A DNA stretch of 44,969 nt from Saksenaea vasiformis B4078 (GCA_000697055.1 JNDT01002292.1:1-44969), one strand, 5' to 3'; counted from the first letter of the stretch, positions 8,769-20,283 are shown. Made by a program: numbers and translations. The notes: generated by a model from the sequence alone, not told the origin.

Positions 8769-10800
8769 TTATTTTATCTTGGACTCCAAAGCTTCTGGGA
8801 CAGCTTTGAGTTCTCCAGTTTCGAAAAAGGCCTTCAAGTACAGTTCTAGTCGTGCAATATCAGCCTTGTTGTCATGGTTATGCTGTACGGGAATGATCGG
8901 TACGATGTGGTCGAGAATAACCCGTAAGACTTTTGGAAGCTGGTTCGGATAGTTCTTGAGCATCTGTTTTCCAGCGATCTCCAGAAAGCTTTGTAGAAGT
9001 GCAGGTGTCACTTCACGTGGAGGCATATTGCATATCCTGGCCAGCCAGGTCCAGCCTTTTGCGAGCGGAAACGGGTTTGGAGGCTGTCCCGGATCCGGGA
9101 CAGTTTGTATCAACGCCGCGTAAAACATGACGAAACATTTCTGTCGCTCGAGATATGGAATAAACGACTCAAAGCTTTTGTTGTCTTCGTCGTATTCATA
9201 TCGCAGCAATTTTTTAATTTCAGTATGGGACATGTTCTAGAGAAAAAAGAAACGTCAAACTTCTTTTTCCCTGGTTTGCAGTTTTACGTACCGGATCATC
9301 ATCATGATACTGAGGAATAAGGTAAGGACACCATTTGTATAGACGTGCAATAAGATAGTTTAGTAATTCGGGAATGCTGCTACACAGCAAGGTTGCGAAC
9401 CGACCGAGAAAATAGGCAGCAAAAGGCGTAGCATGGATTTCCTGTCGTGCTTGCAACTAACAAAATCATGTGAATTTAATTATGGACAAGTTGGCTGCCT
9501 ATTGTAACGTACCAAGAAAACCTTTGCGGTATGGTTGAGCATAACATGGAATCCTTCCATGGATTGGTTTTTTGTATTTAACAAATGATCGCGTAAAACG
9601 CAGTACTACATCCGTTATTTCCATGGAAAAAGGCAGGACAATCGACTTACTTTTTCAAAAATTACTTCATGTTTGTACTGTAATTGGATAATGGTACGTT
9701 TGATCAGTCGCCTTGCTTCGAAACACTGTTTTCGGAATCCAGGGTCTTTTAGCAGCGGCTTAATATTCGCTCTGTAATTCTACAAAGACTATGAGCAGGT
9801 GATTTCTTTTTTTTTCCCTATTTTCTTACCTCAATGGTAGCGTAGTATTGCTTGTATTCTTCAAGGCCTTTCGTTGATGTGGCTGACGACTGAGCCTAAG
9901 AGCCACGGTTAAACGTCGGCTTAGGAAATAAAAAAGAAAGCGCGATGTATTACCATCATTTCTTTGCGTGCTTTCTCTGCTGCTTCCAATCGTTTTGCTT
10001 CTTTCTCCTTTTCTTCTTTCTCTTTCTTTTCTTTTTCCGCTTTGGCCTTTTCTTCTATCGCTAGTTCTTCTTGCACCTTGCGTGCCAAGTCAACGACTGC
10101 TTGAATGCGCTGCCGAAAATAGAGGCCATTTAGACCAAACACATTTCTTCTTCCTAAATGGTTACCTTTTCTTGTGCTTTGATACGCTGTTCGATCTCTT
10201 CTGCCAAAGACTCCTGCTCATCCATACTGAACGATGGGATCAGTACTGATTTCATAGAGAATAATAATAATAATAATGATACTAACATGACAAGCGCCAC
10301 ATTGGCTGCATGCATTTCTGCTTCTCGGGCTTCTTTTTCCTTCCTTCGTTGCCGTTCATTTTCCCATTCTTTTTTCCGTTGTAATGCATCCAGGCGATAT
10401 TGTCGGTGCTTTTTTATAATCTCATCGGAGACAGGTGCCTGTACAAAAATAAGCGATGAACCCGTCCACAAAGCAGACATACAGCTAGAATTTTGTTCAT
10501 CGTTTTTATGTAGGTATCGCTCCGTTGGCTAGGAGAGGCTAGACGTGCCAGCAGACGACGTTCTTCTTCTGATACAGGTGAACTTGACAAAACGTTAATT
10601 TCTCTATGGTCGCGTCGTAGAAAAAACGAAACAAGAGATAAAGATACGTACGGAGCAGTCCATGTTTCGTCCGACAAATCATCATCGTCAGACTCTGAAT
10701 CCGAGTCAAGTGGCACGCTGTATGAAATCGGGTTCGCGAATTTTCGTTGCTGCGGTGGTTTTCTGTGATACGCGTCAGATGATAATGCAGAAAACAACAT
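8769..10800 (-). CDS. GLE1: Nucleoporin Gle1 (mRNA export factor)
   Basis: Ten exons on the minus strand: 10800-10652, 10603-10483, 10438-10287, 10226-10166, 10109-9954, 9895-9830, 9779-9651, 9605-9513, 9456-9292 and 9236-8769. Phases agree throughout and give 519 residues (yeast Gle1 has 538). The start is followed by an acidic stretch (DSDSESDDDD), then a long charged coiled coil (about 85-220, KAEKEKKEKEEKEKEAKR). The C-terminal Gle1 domain is unmistakable (LIARLYKWCPYLIPQ; GWTWLARICNMPPR at about 424-437; LLQSFLEIAG). In yeast and animals Gle1, with inositol hexakisphosphate, activates the DEAD-box ATPase Dbp5 on the cytoplasmic face of the nuclear pore to release exported mRNPs. Exon 8 uses donor GTACGT at 9512; a weaker GT lies at 9521. 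An AATAAA overlaps the stop codon on the coding strand. Confidence 0.93.
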
Positions 10801-13108
10801 GGCAATTCGTTCTATTTACGCGGTGTAGTTTTCCAAAACAATATGGTCCTTCATGCTTTGGCTAGTCTGATCCATGTCGCTTGAATCCCCGAGACCAAAC
10901 TTCCCAAAAAAACATCCCTCGCAAAGCAACTAATGTCGTCACATCCGCCATGCTGATTGGCCGATTAGCCATAGTTGCCTTTTATGGAAAACAAGGGGTT
11001 ACAGTAGGGCACCAGGTGACAAAACCGTACCTATTCCCTAGAAGAAAATGCTATCAGTACGCAAGAATGTGGTTGCAAGGAAACCTCTGTATAGAGGGGA
11101 GTTGTATTTTCTTTTTCTTTTTTTTTTATTCGCGCTATCTGGGCTATGTTCCATCATGATTGATCGTTGAAGGAAGACATAGAGACGCAACGATTTCATG
11201 CTGTGTTCCCGTAGATAATACCCGTAACATACTTGCCTTTCCTCTATTGAACAGCATATTCTGCCACAAAAGTAAGACTTTGGGCTGGATATAGCGTCGT
11301 GGGGTCATACTTTGCATAACATCCTTATTTCTACTCAATTGTGTTACTGTGGTCGCAATAAAAGGGTGCTTTAGCTCAACAAAATTTACTGCTACGCAGC
11401 AAGTTTTGCAATGCAACCCGTTGAATCTAATAGCAAAGCACGGCACGGTTGTGAGGCAAAGTAGAACGACTCCATGTCCCGCTTGCACTATGTTTCCAAG
11501 ACACACACTACTAGCCAAGGCGATATATAATTATAGGTGGTACTATGTTTAACACTGATATTACTTTAACAATGTGGTTGCCACGGTCTTGGTTTTTACA
11601 GTAGGAAAGATTAACATGTGTTCCTTTATGACAACGTACACAGCAATGCCAACGGTATTGCAAGAAGCATCCATGCTACCGTCCAACGCGGTCGTGACAA
11701 CTCTAACACGAGAAACAGAGAGTGGAGGCAGTTGCCATCTAGAATGCATATGGCGCAAAATCAATAGAAAAGTAATTGTTGACATGCTCTGGATGTAACC
11801 ACTGCACTCGCCTAAGCATTCGTTTTGTTTTCATCTCTAATGGAATTATTTGCGGTGCCAGACTACTTCGCTGCCATAGTGATCCCAGCGTCACCATAAA
11901 GCATAAAACGAATCTTATCATGAACAGCAATCCCAACTGGCTTCCATTGGTGGTCCGTAGTCTAAAGACAGATAGTTAGTAATTAGATCACATTTTCAAA
12001 GTGTAACTCGGTTTACTTCATCGCTGCGATTTTTCACTTGATCGAACAACAGTTGTCATCCATAATAGCGATCATCATAGAACTAACAAGAGAGTAAAAT
12101 TGTGTAATTTATGCTGAATCTCATCTCCTGACGTGAACGCCATCTGAAGTCTTTTAAACTCTCGCATTAGGAGAAGAAGAAACTCAATGTAGTCTTTCAC
12201 TTGCTAAGCATGGCCTGAGCGCTTTCACCGTTGACATTTGGTATTTGCGGTTGTGCTGTTGAGTACTTCAAAGAGTGGCGCTTATCCAGCGATATGATCT
12301 CTGTGTAGCTAGTTGTCGCCAGCAAGCGTAAAAATATTACCACCCGCTATATAGCGTTTTGGCCATTCTAACAATTGCGTATGTGCTGTTATGAATTGAT
12401 AAATACCTTATGTGCCAATCCTTTTTGAAGCTCAACGAAAGTTGGGAAACCCCGGAAACCTAAAGGCTTCTTTCACTTTGTCGCCTACCACTCATGTCTT
12501 TTGTTTGCCTCGCAAATAAGTGCGCTGGCACATCATGACTGAAGGGGGTGTTACGTTCTAATGTGTTTTACTGAAAAGGAAGCAGTCGAGGGCTCCATGC
12601 ATCGGCTCCGAGCTAAATTCGCTTGATCAACGGACGTAGCGGTGTGGCTGATCGTTTGTTACTGCAATAATAACATGATGATACACGTGGAAGTGACAAC
12701 AGCTTGACGAGATCCAAATCGATCAGTAGCACAGTTTCCTCCACAGCGTTGTTTTGGTGTGTGAATTTCTTTTTTCTTTTTTAATTGTATTGCAGCACTT
12801 ATTGAGATGGATACGCTCCACACAGGTTTCTGGTTCAATTTATATACATGGTATCTGAACGATGGGGGTCCATTTCTGCATGAAAATTTTGCCCAATTTC
12901 TCTAGCATTTTGTTGCGCGAAACAAAATGCAACTGAGATTTATGAAGGATAACGATTTTGCTAATTGTAGCTACATTGATTGAGTAAAAAGAGAGAGAGA
13001 GAGAGAGAGAGGGTGTTATCTGAAACAAGAATTTCGAGGGGACGTTGAACATTCTTTTGCGTCAGCAACAAAAAAGGAAACGGCAAGAAAAAAGTTGCAG
13101 AGACCTTT
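10801..13108. other. Large intergenic region
   Basis: About 2.3 kb between the divergent starts of GLE1 and the gene at 13109. Open frames on both strands (for example 11144-11518 minus) show no known domain, no splice-consistent extension and no periodicity I trust. It contains A/T tracts and a (GA)n run at 12991-13010. I call no gene here. Confidence 0.5.
12991..13012. repeat. (GA)n microsatellite
   Basis: About 11 GA units about 100 bases upstream of the ATG at 13109. GA/CT tracts are common near fungal promoters; a regulatory role is possible but not shown. Confidence 0.8.
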
Positions 13109-13983
13109 ATGTCTGCCAGCATACCGGAGGGTGCGGTGCGTAACATTCGTACGTACGAACGCTATGTCACGGATGTTCTCGGCGGCGATGCCCGTAAAGC
13201 GTTTCCCATTAGTGTAAATAAGCTTAATCAGTATCTTCAGTACAAACGCCGTACAAATACATACAACACAATACGTTGGGTACTGGGATCGCTGCAACAT
13301 CATAAATCACATGGTCCCTCATGGATCAAAAGGGTCCGATCCCACCCTGAGATCATGTCACTATTAGAAAAGTACAAGGACAAATCCGGCAAGAAGAAAT
13401 CAAAACGCACGGGATGTACGAAGCAAACGACGAAAAAACGACCATCGTCATCGTCATCGTCATCGGCACGGCAGCGCCCTAAAAAAAGCCCTAGCAAAAA
13501 GGCCAAGACTAATTACAGCAATAATAATAATAAGACGCCGGTTATAGTACCAAGTGAACCTAAAGAAGCTGCAGACGGCGAGTGGATATGTACAGTTGTT
13601 CAGTCGAGAGGTAAGGCTACAAGGGAGACGAGGGGGGAACAGGTCACTGATTTTAGTTAGGATTTGTTGTGATGCCTGCTGATCATAGCAGTGATCACGC
13701 AACAATTGCATCGCAGCCTACTTGTAACAGGATAGTGGCTGCCGACAATACCATCAGCAGCACAGTCAATGATACGGCAAACAGCAGTACGAGCTTCACA
13801 TCTGAGGACGGTGGCCAGGAGAGCAGCGGTCCTATCCAAAAAATCTCTTTTGCAGAGCTGAAAAGAAGCCAATCTTACGTTCATATCGCAATTCCGGTAT
13901 TAGATGACATCCTAAACAAAAAAGAAATCCTCACCGCTGGTTTACACAAGAAACCTGTCATAGCTATTCCTTATGAAAGTTGA
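13109..13983 (+). CDS. Nuclear protein with a recombinase core-binding-like N-terminus
   Basis: Two exons, 13109-13610 and 13661-13983. The 50-nt intron is flanked by GTAAGG and TTAG, and the split Gly codon joins SRG to FVVMP. Product 274 residues. Residues about 8-90 (RNIRTYERYVTDVLGG, FPISVNKLNQYLQYK, YNTIRWVLGSLQHH) have the helical pattern of the SAM-like core-binding domain that precedes the catalytic domain in tyrosine recombinases. The catalytic Arg/His/Tyr domain is absent. A Lys/Arg/Ser-rich stretch (about 92-140) holds likely nuclear localisation signals, followed by an Asn run and a Ser/Thr-rich tail ending in a conserved-looking segment (ISFAELKRSQ, IPVLDDILNKKEIL). I do not recognise a characterised orthologue. 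A DNA-binding role, perhaps as a domesticated recombinase fragment, is inference. Confidence 0.7.
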
Positions 13984-14445
13984 TATAAAAAGAAAGAATA
14001 CCGTCTAATAAAAGTATATACAAATGGCAAACCAATACTCGAATTTGTATCAGGATAGAAATTAGAAAGTGTTGGAAGACATGGGGATAGATGGGATGTC
14101 CAGGTGTCCAGTGATCCTTGCAAATGTGGTTGGTGTCACCTGTGTGTCACCTGTCAACGCAGGCAAAGGCAAAAGCACGATGAAGCAGCTAGGCGCAGAT
14201 CCTTCTGTTTGATCTTGATGCCGCACGGCGATGAAGGAAACATGGGTAAAAGTTACATCTGTCTGGCAGGTTGCGGGAACTTTTTAAAGGATAAAAGGAA
14301 GATAGGATGCATTTAGTATGGAGAATCAAAGCTCAATGCCAAATCGCAACCAAGGAAAATACAGTACACATAACGTAGTATATAAAACAATTTATAGAGT
14401 ATATAGATGTATATATATATTATATTTTTTTTCTTTTCGCTTCTC
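13984..14445. other. Intergenic, 3' ends of convergent genes
   Basis: About 460 bases between the stop of the preceding gene and the NELF-B stop, converging. AATAAAAG at about 14009 is a plausible poly(A) signal for the plus gene. Short direct repeats (GTGTCACCTGT) near 14130. A Cys-rich open frame at 14104-14316 lacks an ATG and is not called. Confidence 0.5.
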
Positions 14446-16563
14446 TTACATCTGGCTCATGGATGCGCAAAAACGAACGACGGCCGAGGGTCTGATTTGG
14501 AATTGGCCATCCAAGAGATTGATGGATCGAGCAAGTAAAACAGTGTAAGCTTGATGCAGCGCTTTCAAGTCCTGTAGAATGGTTGAGTCATCATCACCTG
14601 AATTTTTTTTTTTTTTGCTTTCTTACCTTTTCTTCTTTACGACCATTGATAAAGACTTGGTCGGCCCAGTCTGCAATAACAGCTACCTGTTCACCCAGAG
14701 GCAGTAGGTACTTGACCTCGGTGAAATACTCGGCCAACATGCCTACAACATATTCATGTACGCTTGCGTTCCAAGTGACAACATGCAAAAGGAAATCTTC
14801 CATAATGACCTTGCGCCATCGTGGGTCGACAACGCAATCGACGAGATGCCGTTTCATCAGTAGCGTAATGAAGGTGCGGAGAAAGCTCCTGTAGGTATAG
14901 GCATGCAAGATAGAGCCGTTACTTTCGTCCTCTTCATTAGGCAAGGACTCTAAGATAAATGGTAGGCATCGGTGCAACGTATTGATATCACTGTCATTGA
15001 CCCGATCCAGCAAATAATGCACAAATATCTTGCGTGCAATTTCACTACGAGCGAGCATTGGCTGAATGATTTCACCATAGCTTTTGTCTGCGACAGGGGT
15101 GGTTGTATGTTCATTCACAATGATGGAGCACATTGCATTCCAAAAACGGCCTTTGAGATCACGATCCAGCTTGGGTATTTTCGTTTTGTGGGCAACCGCA
15201 TCCGGCGCGTGTTCACCCAGGTTCAAAAGTTTGGCGTTGTACTCAATCAGTTCTTCGAGATTCTCAGGTGCCTATAGGCAAAAAAAAAAAAAGATTCATC
15301 ATCTTCCAGCATCTTCATGATTGCGGCAACTATTTTTAAACTTACGCCTTCATCCACACTGTTTCTTAACCATTTGACAATGCATGAGGATAGAAAGTTG
15401 GATATCAATGGATCCATGACAATCATGGCAAAATCTCCATAGAGTTGTGTGCCATTCTTTACGCCATCAAAACATTCTTTGATTTTGCTAATGATGGCTT
15501 CATCCATGTTTTGATTTCGCACGCAAGTATCGAGGGACCATATCAGCCGATGGCATTCATCTAAATCATAGACCTATGAGAGAGTTTTGGATGAGATACA
15601 ATTGATTGCTTTCTACGGATCCATTGAACTTTACTTCGGAGACATCTCTGTCGTGGAATTTCATAAGGACGTCGACGCGTAACGATGACAAGCTGGCGTA
15701 AGGGGTCGATTCAAAGACGAGACGGAGCATTTCTATAAACATTATGTACAACTTGGGATCATCGCCGATCATATCCAGCATGGTACAGATCAAGGGATGG
15801 GATCGTCTTTGAGATTATGTCAGTCGAGAGGCTATTGGTACAGGCATCTAGATTACCTTGTTTCCGTGACTTCCTGGTAACTGTCAGGTCTTAGGTTCAT
15901 GGCCAGGGCTTGTAGCATATCGTCATGATGGTAATCGTTTAACATGGTTAACATTTGCTGCTGGAAAAAGGCTTCATCTTGTTTCCATATGCGTCGTTTG
16001 ATATTCATTGGACAATGCTAGGGTGAAGTTGGTCAATCAATATGGGGGAAGGAGATAAAGGAAAGCAAAAAGATTTGCGTAGGAACTTGTTATACTTCAA
16101 AGACGGTGAGGTCGTTTTTCAATTTTTCCAACACGTCGTCGTCTACGTGTTTTTCGAATTTTTCAAGCAAAGTCATAGGTACTGGTTGCATGTAAGGTAT
16201 GTGAATGTAGGGAAAGGTCCGTTCAAATATATCATAAAAGCTAAGTGTGGGACCCTGGTTGTTATCTGGCTGGCCGTTGTATTTTCGTTTTTTTTTTTTA
16301 GCTTACTGTTCTAGTTTGAATTCAGGATCTTTTATGCGAGTAATAATGGCATTGTTCAAAGCAGCCAGACAAGTAAGGTGAATGTCCAAACGGGTGTAAC
16401 CACAAAGATCAAGCAATGGGAAAATGGCTTCGATCTGAGGTAGATCCAAACCATAGTCAGTTTGGATCTGGCGAAGAGCGTCTAAAGGATCGCCTGACTG
16501 GGACAAAAGTGTTTTTATCTCTTCAGTAGCTGGTCCCAGCAAGATCTGTTTTGATGCTGCCAT
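14446..16563 (-). CDS. Negative elongation factor subunit B (NELF-B/COBRA1)
   Basis: Seven exons on the minus strand: 16563-16307, 16240-16096, 16017-15857, 15806-15635, 15573-15346, 15271-14627 and 14571-14446. All phases agree; 577 residues, close to the 580 of human NELF-B. Landmarks line up with the animal protein in order: DPLDALRQIQTDYGL and LPQIEAIFPLLDLCG near the N-terminus, KLEHFYDIFERTF, NIKRRIWKQDEAFF, ETRRSHPL, LRVDVLMKFHDRDVSE, ECHRLIWSLDTCVRNQ, CFDGVKNG with GDFAMIVMDPL. In animals NELF holds RNA polymerase II in promoter-proximal pause together with DSIF; NELF-B bridges the other subunits. The last exon is the least certain because an alternative acceptor lies nearby at 14599. 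An additional upstream exon (16769-16643) is possible and is described separately. It is divergent from MAF1. Yeasts lack NELF, so presence here is notable. Confidence 0.9.
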
Positions 16564-17255
16564 TGCTGAAAAAATGGGAAGAGGACAAAAAGGGTCAGAG
16601 GGACCGGGGAAATCCCAATTTGGTTAGGGCGGAGTTTCCTACCAAAGGCCCTACGCCTGAGTTTTTTGATGTTGAGGATACAACTCTTCCAGTATTTGGA
16701 CAATGCCTCGACCTCCTCTGCTAGCCTGGAGTGAATTGGCAGCATGAGGGATCTTACAGACGAACCCATTCACCCAGAGGGTTTACGATGATAATTCATC
16801 TCGTCATTTTTGCTGAGATAGGGGATTGAAGTCAGACACCCAAGAACAGCAAAGATCTTTTTCGAGAAAAGTCTCTTATCAGAATGATTGTGTAACTCGG
16901 TATCAGAGAGTGATATCTTCTTGTAGGATGATGAACTCTATGCACAGGATCTTTGCGCCAGACGGACAGAAGGGCGACGGCACCCTAAGGAATTGTAAAC
17001 GCGTTATGTACTCTCGTTTACCATGCATTAGGTAAAATTGTACATGGATCTTTTTACTTTTTAGGTGACGGGGATAGTTTCGTGTGGAAACGGATTTTTT
17101 TTCTTTTTTTTTCTTTTTTCCCCTATGGCCCAACCAACGGAGGGTTGTTTGTTGCAGATTGGTCAGCTGATAACGCGTCTCGGATAATAAATTTTTGAAG
17201 CATTGTAAGAGGTTGTTGTTGTTGTTGTTATTATTACATAGTACTATTAATCAAC
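16564..17255. promoter_or_regulatory. Shared divergent promoter of NELF-B and MAF1
   Basis: About 690 bases separate the two start codons, which point away from each other. It holds long T tracts (17096-17121), a TTG/TTA repeat (about 17212-17235) just upstream of the MAF1 ATG and the possible NELF-B leader exon. No clear TATA box can be assigned. Confidence 0.55.
16643..16769 (-). CDS. Possible upstream exon of NELF-B
   Basis: An ATG-initiated frame of 127 bases ends at a usable donor (G|GTAGGA at 16642). It joins, in correct phase, to an acceptor (TTTTTTCAG, exon from 16565) directly before the NELF-B ATG. It would add about 43 residues, helical and basic at the end (RLAEEVEALSKYW, IKKLRRRAF). 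The animal protein has no such extension, so it could instead be a 5' leader with an upstream frame. Transcript data would decide. Confidence 0.35.
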
Positions 17256-18272
17256 ATGAAATTCCTTGAAGTGGATTCACTTGATGTGTTGAACAATGCA
17301 TTCCGATGGGAGACGTCGGAGGCGATACTTACAGGACGAGTGGAGGCGTATTCCTGTAAGGTTTTTGAATTTATATTCTTTTTGTTCTTTTTTTTTTTAA
17401 TGGGAGTTTTTATTTTCAGGCAAGTCAGCAGGGTCCGATAAGAAGTTGTTTAAGCAGCTTGAGCACAAGTACAATGTGGAGTTTGGTGGTGGCTCACCGG
17501 ATGAGCATTTGCAAATGATCGTGTCACCGTTTGGAAGATTAGATGAATCAACGCCACGCAAGACGTTTTTTTATCTTCTTGCAACATTGAATGCAGCATT
17601 TCCAGATAATGATTTTAGTGAAGTTCGACCGGAACAATTTAGTAAACAAGCATCAGTGGAGATGGTGATTAATTCAGTGAATACGACACTGTTTAATCTG
17701 GGGAACGATGTGATAGTCAACGATTACAGGTAAAAAGGGCTAATTCGTCAAGCTAGTTTGTTGACATAGGATTGATTAGGATGTGGGATATATTGGATCA
17801 ATTGGTAGATTTACATGATTGTGATGTCTACAGTTATGATCCGGAAGTGGAAGATGATCCCATGAGTGAAGAAGGATACCTGTAAGTAGTAGCAGTAATA
17901 AAGAGTTTTACTAGTGGTTACTAATATAGAGAGAAGGTGGTCTATCAATTACTTCTTTTTCAATCGTAAATTAAAACGAATGATCTTCTTTTCAATCAAA
18001 AGTCAAAGGTAAGTAAGTAATATGAGGAAGGAAGAAAGAAAGGAAGGAAGAAATCTCAGAGAAGGCTATTTTTATCCATGTATTTCTAACCGCAGCATGA
18101 ATGCGCCGACTGAAGATGAGAATGAGTTTGATGACTCAGAAGATATGGGAGATGATGATTACAACAGGTAACGTCATATAAGAAAAAGAAGAAAAGTAAA
18201 AAAAAAGTGTTATCATTTTTTTTCTTTTTCTTTAGTCAGGTTCATCCTGTTATGGGGGATATGGAAGTTTAG
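17256..18272 (+). CDS. MAF1: Maf1, repressor of RNA polymerase III
   Basis: Six exons: 17256-17355, 17420-17729, 17780-17881, 17937-18008, 18096-18167 and 18236-18272; 230 residues with consistent phases. The three family boxes are present: box A at the N-terminus (MKFLEVDSLDVLNNAF, GRVEAYSCK), box B (RKTFFYLLATLNAAFPDNDF at about 85-105) and box C (WSINYFFFNRKLKRMIFF at about 171-190). An acidic tail follows (DDSEDMGDDD). Maf1 binds the Pol III clamp and blocks its recruitment by TFIIIB; TOR and PKA phosphorylation keep it cytosolic in growing cells. The linker between boxes A and B is short, as in many fungi outside the yeasts. It is head-to-head with NELF-B. Confidence 0.95.
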
Positions 18273-18292
18273 CTTTGGGGGAGAAATACACT

Positions 18293-18324
<32 letters not shown>

Positions 18325-18674
18325 CACACACACACAAAAATTTTACGCCATTATGACGAAAAAAGAAAAAAGAAAAAAAATTGTGCCTGAATTTTTCCCG
18401 CCTTTGTTTGGATTATTTTGTACTGCTTTTGCAACGCAAAATCACCCACGCCCGTCTTAATCAAGTTGAACTCCTTTTTTTTCCTTCTTTCTCTCTTTCT
18501 TTCTCTCTTTTTTCTCTTTCTCTCTTCTTTTTGTTTTACTTCTTTGGGGGTTACATCCTCTTTATATATACTCTCAACCTATATATATATATATATCTCT
18601 ATATATCTACACGCACCACGTACACACACACATACGGATATACACTCACACTCACACTCACACATAACAAACGG
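18273..18674. other. Intergenic, MAF1 to zinc-finger gene, microsatellite-rich
   Basis: About 400 bases with a (CA)n array, a pyrimidine-rich block and a (TA)n run. It serves as the MAF1 3' end and the promoter and leader of the next gene. No other gene is seen. Confidence 0.6.
18292..18336. repeat. (CA)n microsatellite
   Basis: Nearly pure CA dinucleotides, one G interruption, just after the MAF1 stop. A shorter CA/CACTCA-rich stretch recurs at 18622-18665. Confidence 0.85.
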
Positions 18675-19383
18675 ATGCCGTCTTCTTCACAACCGAAAAA
18701 ATCCCGCTCCACGAGGCCGAAACTATTTCAATGCACTGGTTATGGAGACTGTCATATGGTGTTTACTCGCAGTGAACATTTGGCCCGGCATACTCGGTAG
18801 GTTTTGTTTTTTTTTTCTTTTTTATACCCCCTTCTTTTTTCTGAAAGTCTTAACAAATACCTTTTTTTTTTTTTTGGTGCAGTAAACATACGGGAGAAGT
18901 AAGTTGATGGTTGATTGTTATATCTATTTTAATTCTAACATATGTCAGAAACCTTTCAAATGTGTTGTACCTGGATGTGATAGGATGTTTAGTCGTTTCG
19001 ATAATATGATGCAACATACACAAACACATCAAGCGAATCGATCAAAAGAAGAAACGCGAAAATCATCATCAACGAAAAAACGTCCAGACCTATCTATTGA
19101 GCCGATTTCATATGAACCACAGCAGCAGGTGGGGGGTCTTGTGTCCCCTGTCTCACTTGGCTCCCCTGAAACAATTTCTTGTGTCGATGAAGAAAAACAA
19201 CGTCGTTTATCCGTGGCCGACCTTTGCAATCATAAAGAAATTCATTTAACTCAAGATGAATTCGAAGCTTTACAAGGTTTTGGTCGATTTCGTTATACAC
19301 CACTTTATTATGATTCTTTGAGAGATCTAGCCTCTATCGCGTGCATCGAACCGAATCCCGACAAAACCTCAAATGACGCGTAA
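18675..19383 (+). CDS. Two-finger C2H2 zinc-finger protein, Msn2-like
   Basis: Three exons: 18675-18796, a 16-nt microexon 18883-18898, and 18949-19383; 190 residues. Finger 1 is C20-x5-C26-x12-H39-x3-H43, finger 2 is C51-x4-C56-x12-H69-x3-H73, joined by a TGEKPF linker. Residues [10 protein letters not shown] and [10 protein letters not shown] are those of fungal stress factors of the Msn2/Com2 type, which bind CCCCT-like elements. The basic N-terminus (KKSRSTRPK) may be the nuclear signal. The C-terminal part contains [11 protein letters not shown] and a conserved-looking tail ([14 protein letters not shown]). The microexon codes for the end of finger 1 and part of the linker, so skipping it would destroy the tandem. 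Target genes are unknown. Confidence 0.9.
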
Positions 19384-20283
19384 TTGCGTACCTGAATTTG
19401 TTATTCCTTTTTTTCTTTTTCTTGTTTTTGTTTCCTTCTTTCTTTTCCTCTTCTTCTTCTTCCCGCCTTCCCTTTCTATCTATCTATCTATCTCTCTATC
19501 TCTTTTCTTTTTTGTCAACATCATTATTTTTACAAGCGCATTTATTAACTTTTTTTTTTCTTTTTATCCCAACATAACATGCATACGTAGCTAGCTCTCT
19601 CTCTCTCTCGTCTATATCATTTTTGGCTGCCCATCAAAAAACAAAAAAAAAATTGAACATTCTGTTATCCAATTCCTCTTTGCCAAACCAGTACAGTAAT
19701 CATCTATAAACAGTATCGTTAGGAAGATCAACAAATTTTCTTATGTGTGAATGACTGTTTTTTTTGGGGGGAGAGAGGGACCCTTGACTCGGGAACAAAA
19801 AAAAAAAAAGAACCAAATGCAATTGTGTGTGTGTCTCCATGTCTGCTATCCTTTCAAATCTATCTTTCGTGTTACCTACTCAATGAACTTTAAATCAATT
19901 TATATAAATTGTTTAAGACAATTCATGTCTGTAACAAAGAAAGAGGGTCATCTTGTATCCGCTGGGCATATTGTTATTCGTATTACTTTGCTTCTTTCTT
20001 GGCTTGATTTATGCTATTTGGCAATCGATGGGCTGCTGCTTGCTTATCTGTCCTTTCTTTTTTTTTTATTATCCACCAAAACTCCGTCCTTCGTTCAGTT
20101 TCGCGTGGCAGATTCGGGGGGCGTGGACCGAGCGCTGTTGCCGATTGGCCCAAATCTTCGTAGATCTGTCTTCCAGGTTTGGGACAGAGAGATTTTCCCA
20201 GGTTAAAAAAAAAAGAAAAAAAGAAACAGAGAGCGTGGATCAACCTTTTTTATCCTCTTTCTTCTTCTATTTATTTATTTTAA
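19384..20283. other. Intergenic, leader of the phosphate permease gene
   Basis: About 900 bases, very pyrimidine-rich, with a (TCTA)n run (19475-19500), a (CT)n run near 19593 and several T homopolymers. Long leader-like open frames here have biased composition and no domain. Likely promoter and 5' UTR of the gene at 20284. Confidence 0.5.

Noticed and set aside
11144..11936. Series of minus-strand frames that might be a worn transposase
   Set aside because: No motif, no consistent frame and no terminal repeats could be found; composition looks like random sequence.
14104..14316. Cys-rich frame (CKCGWCHLCVTC) resembling a zinc-binding peptide
   Set aside because: No ATG, lies in the 3' flank between two convergent genes, and the Cys run overlaps a short direct repeat (GTGTCACCTGT).
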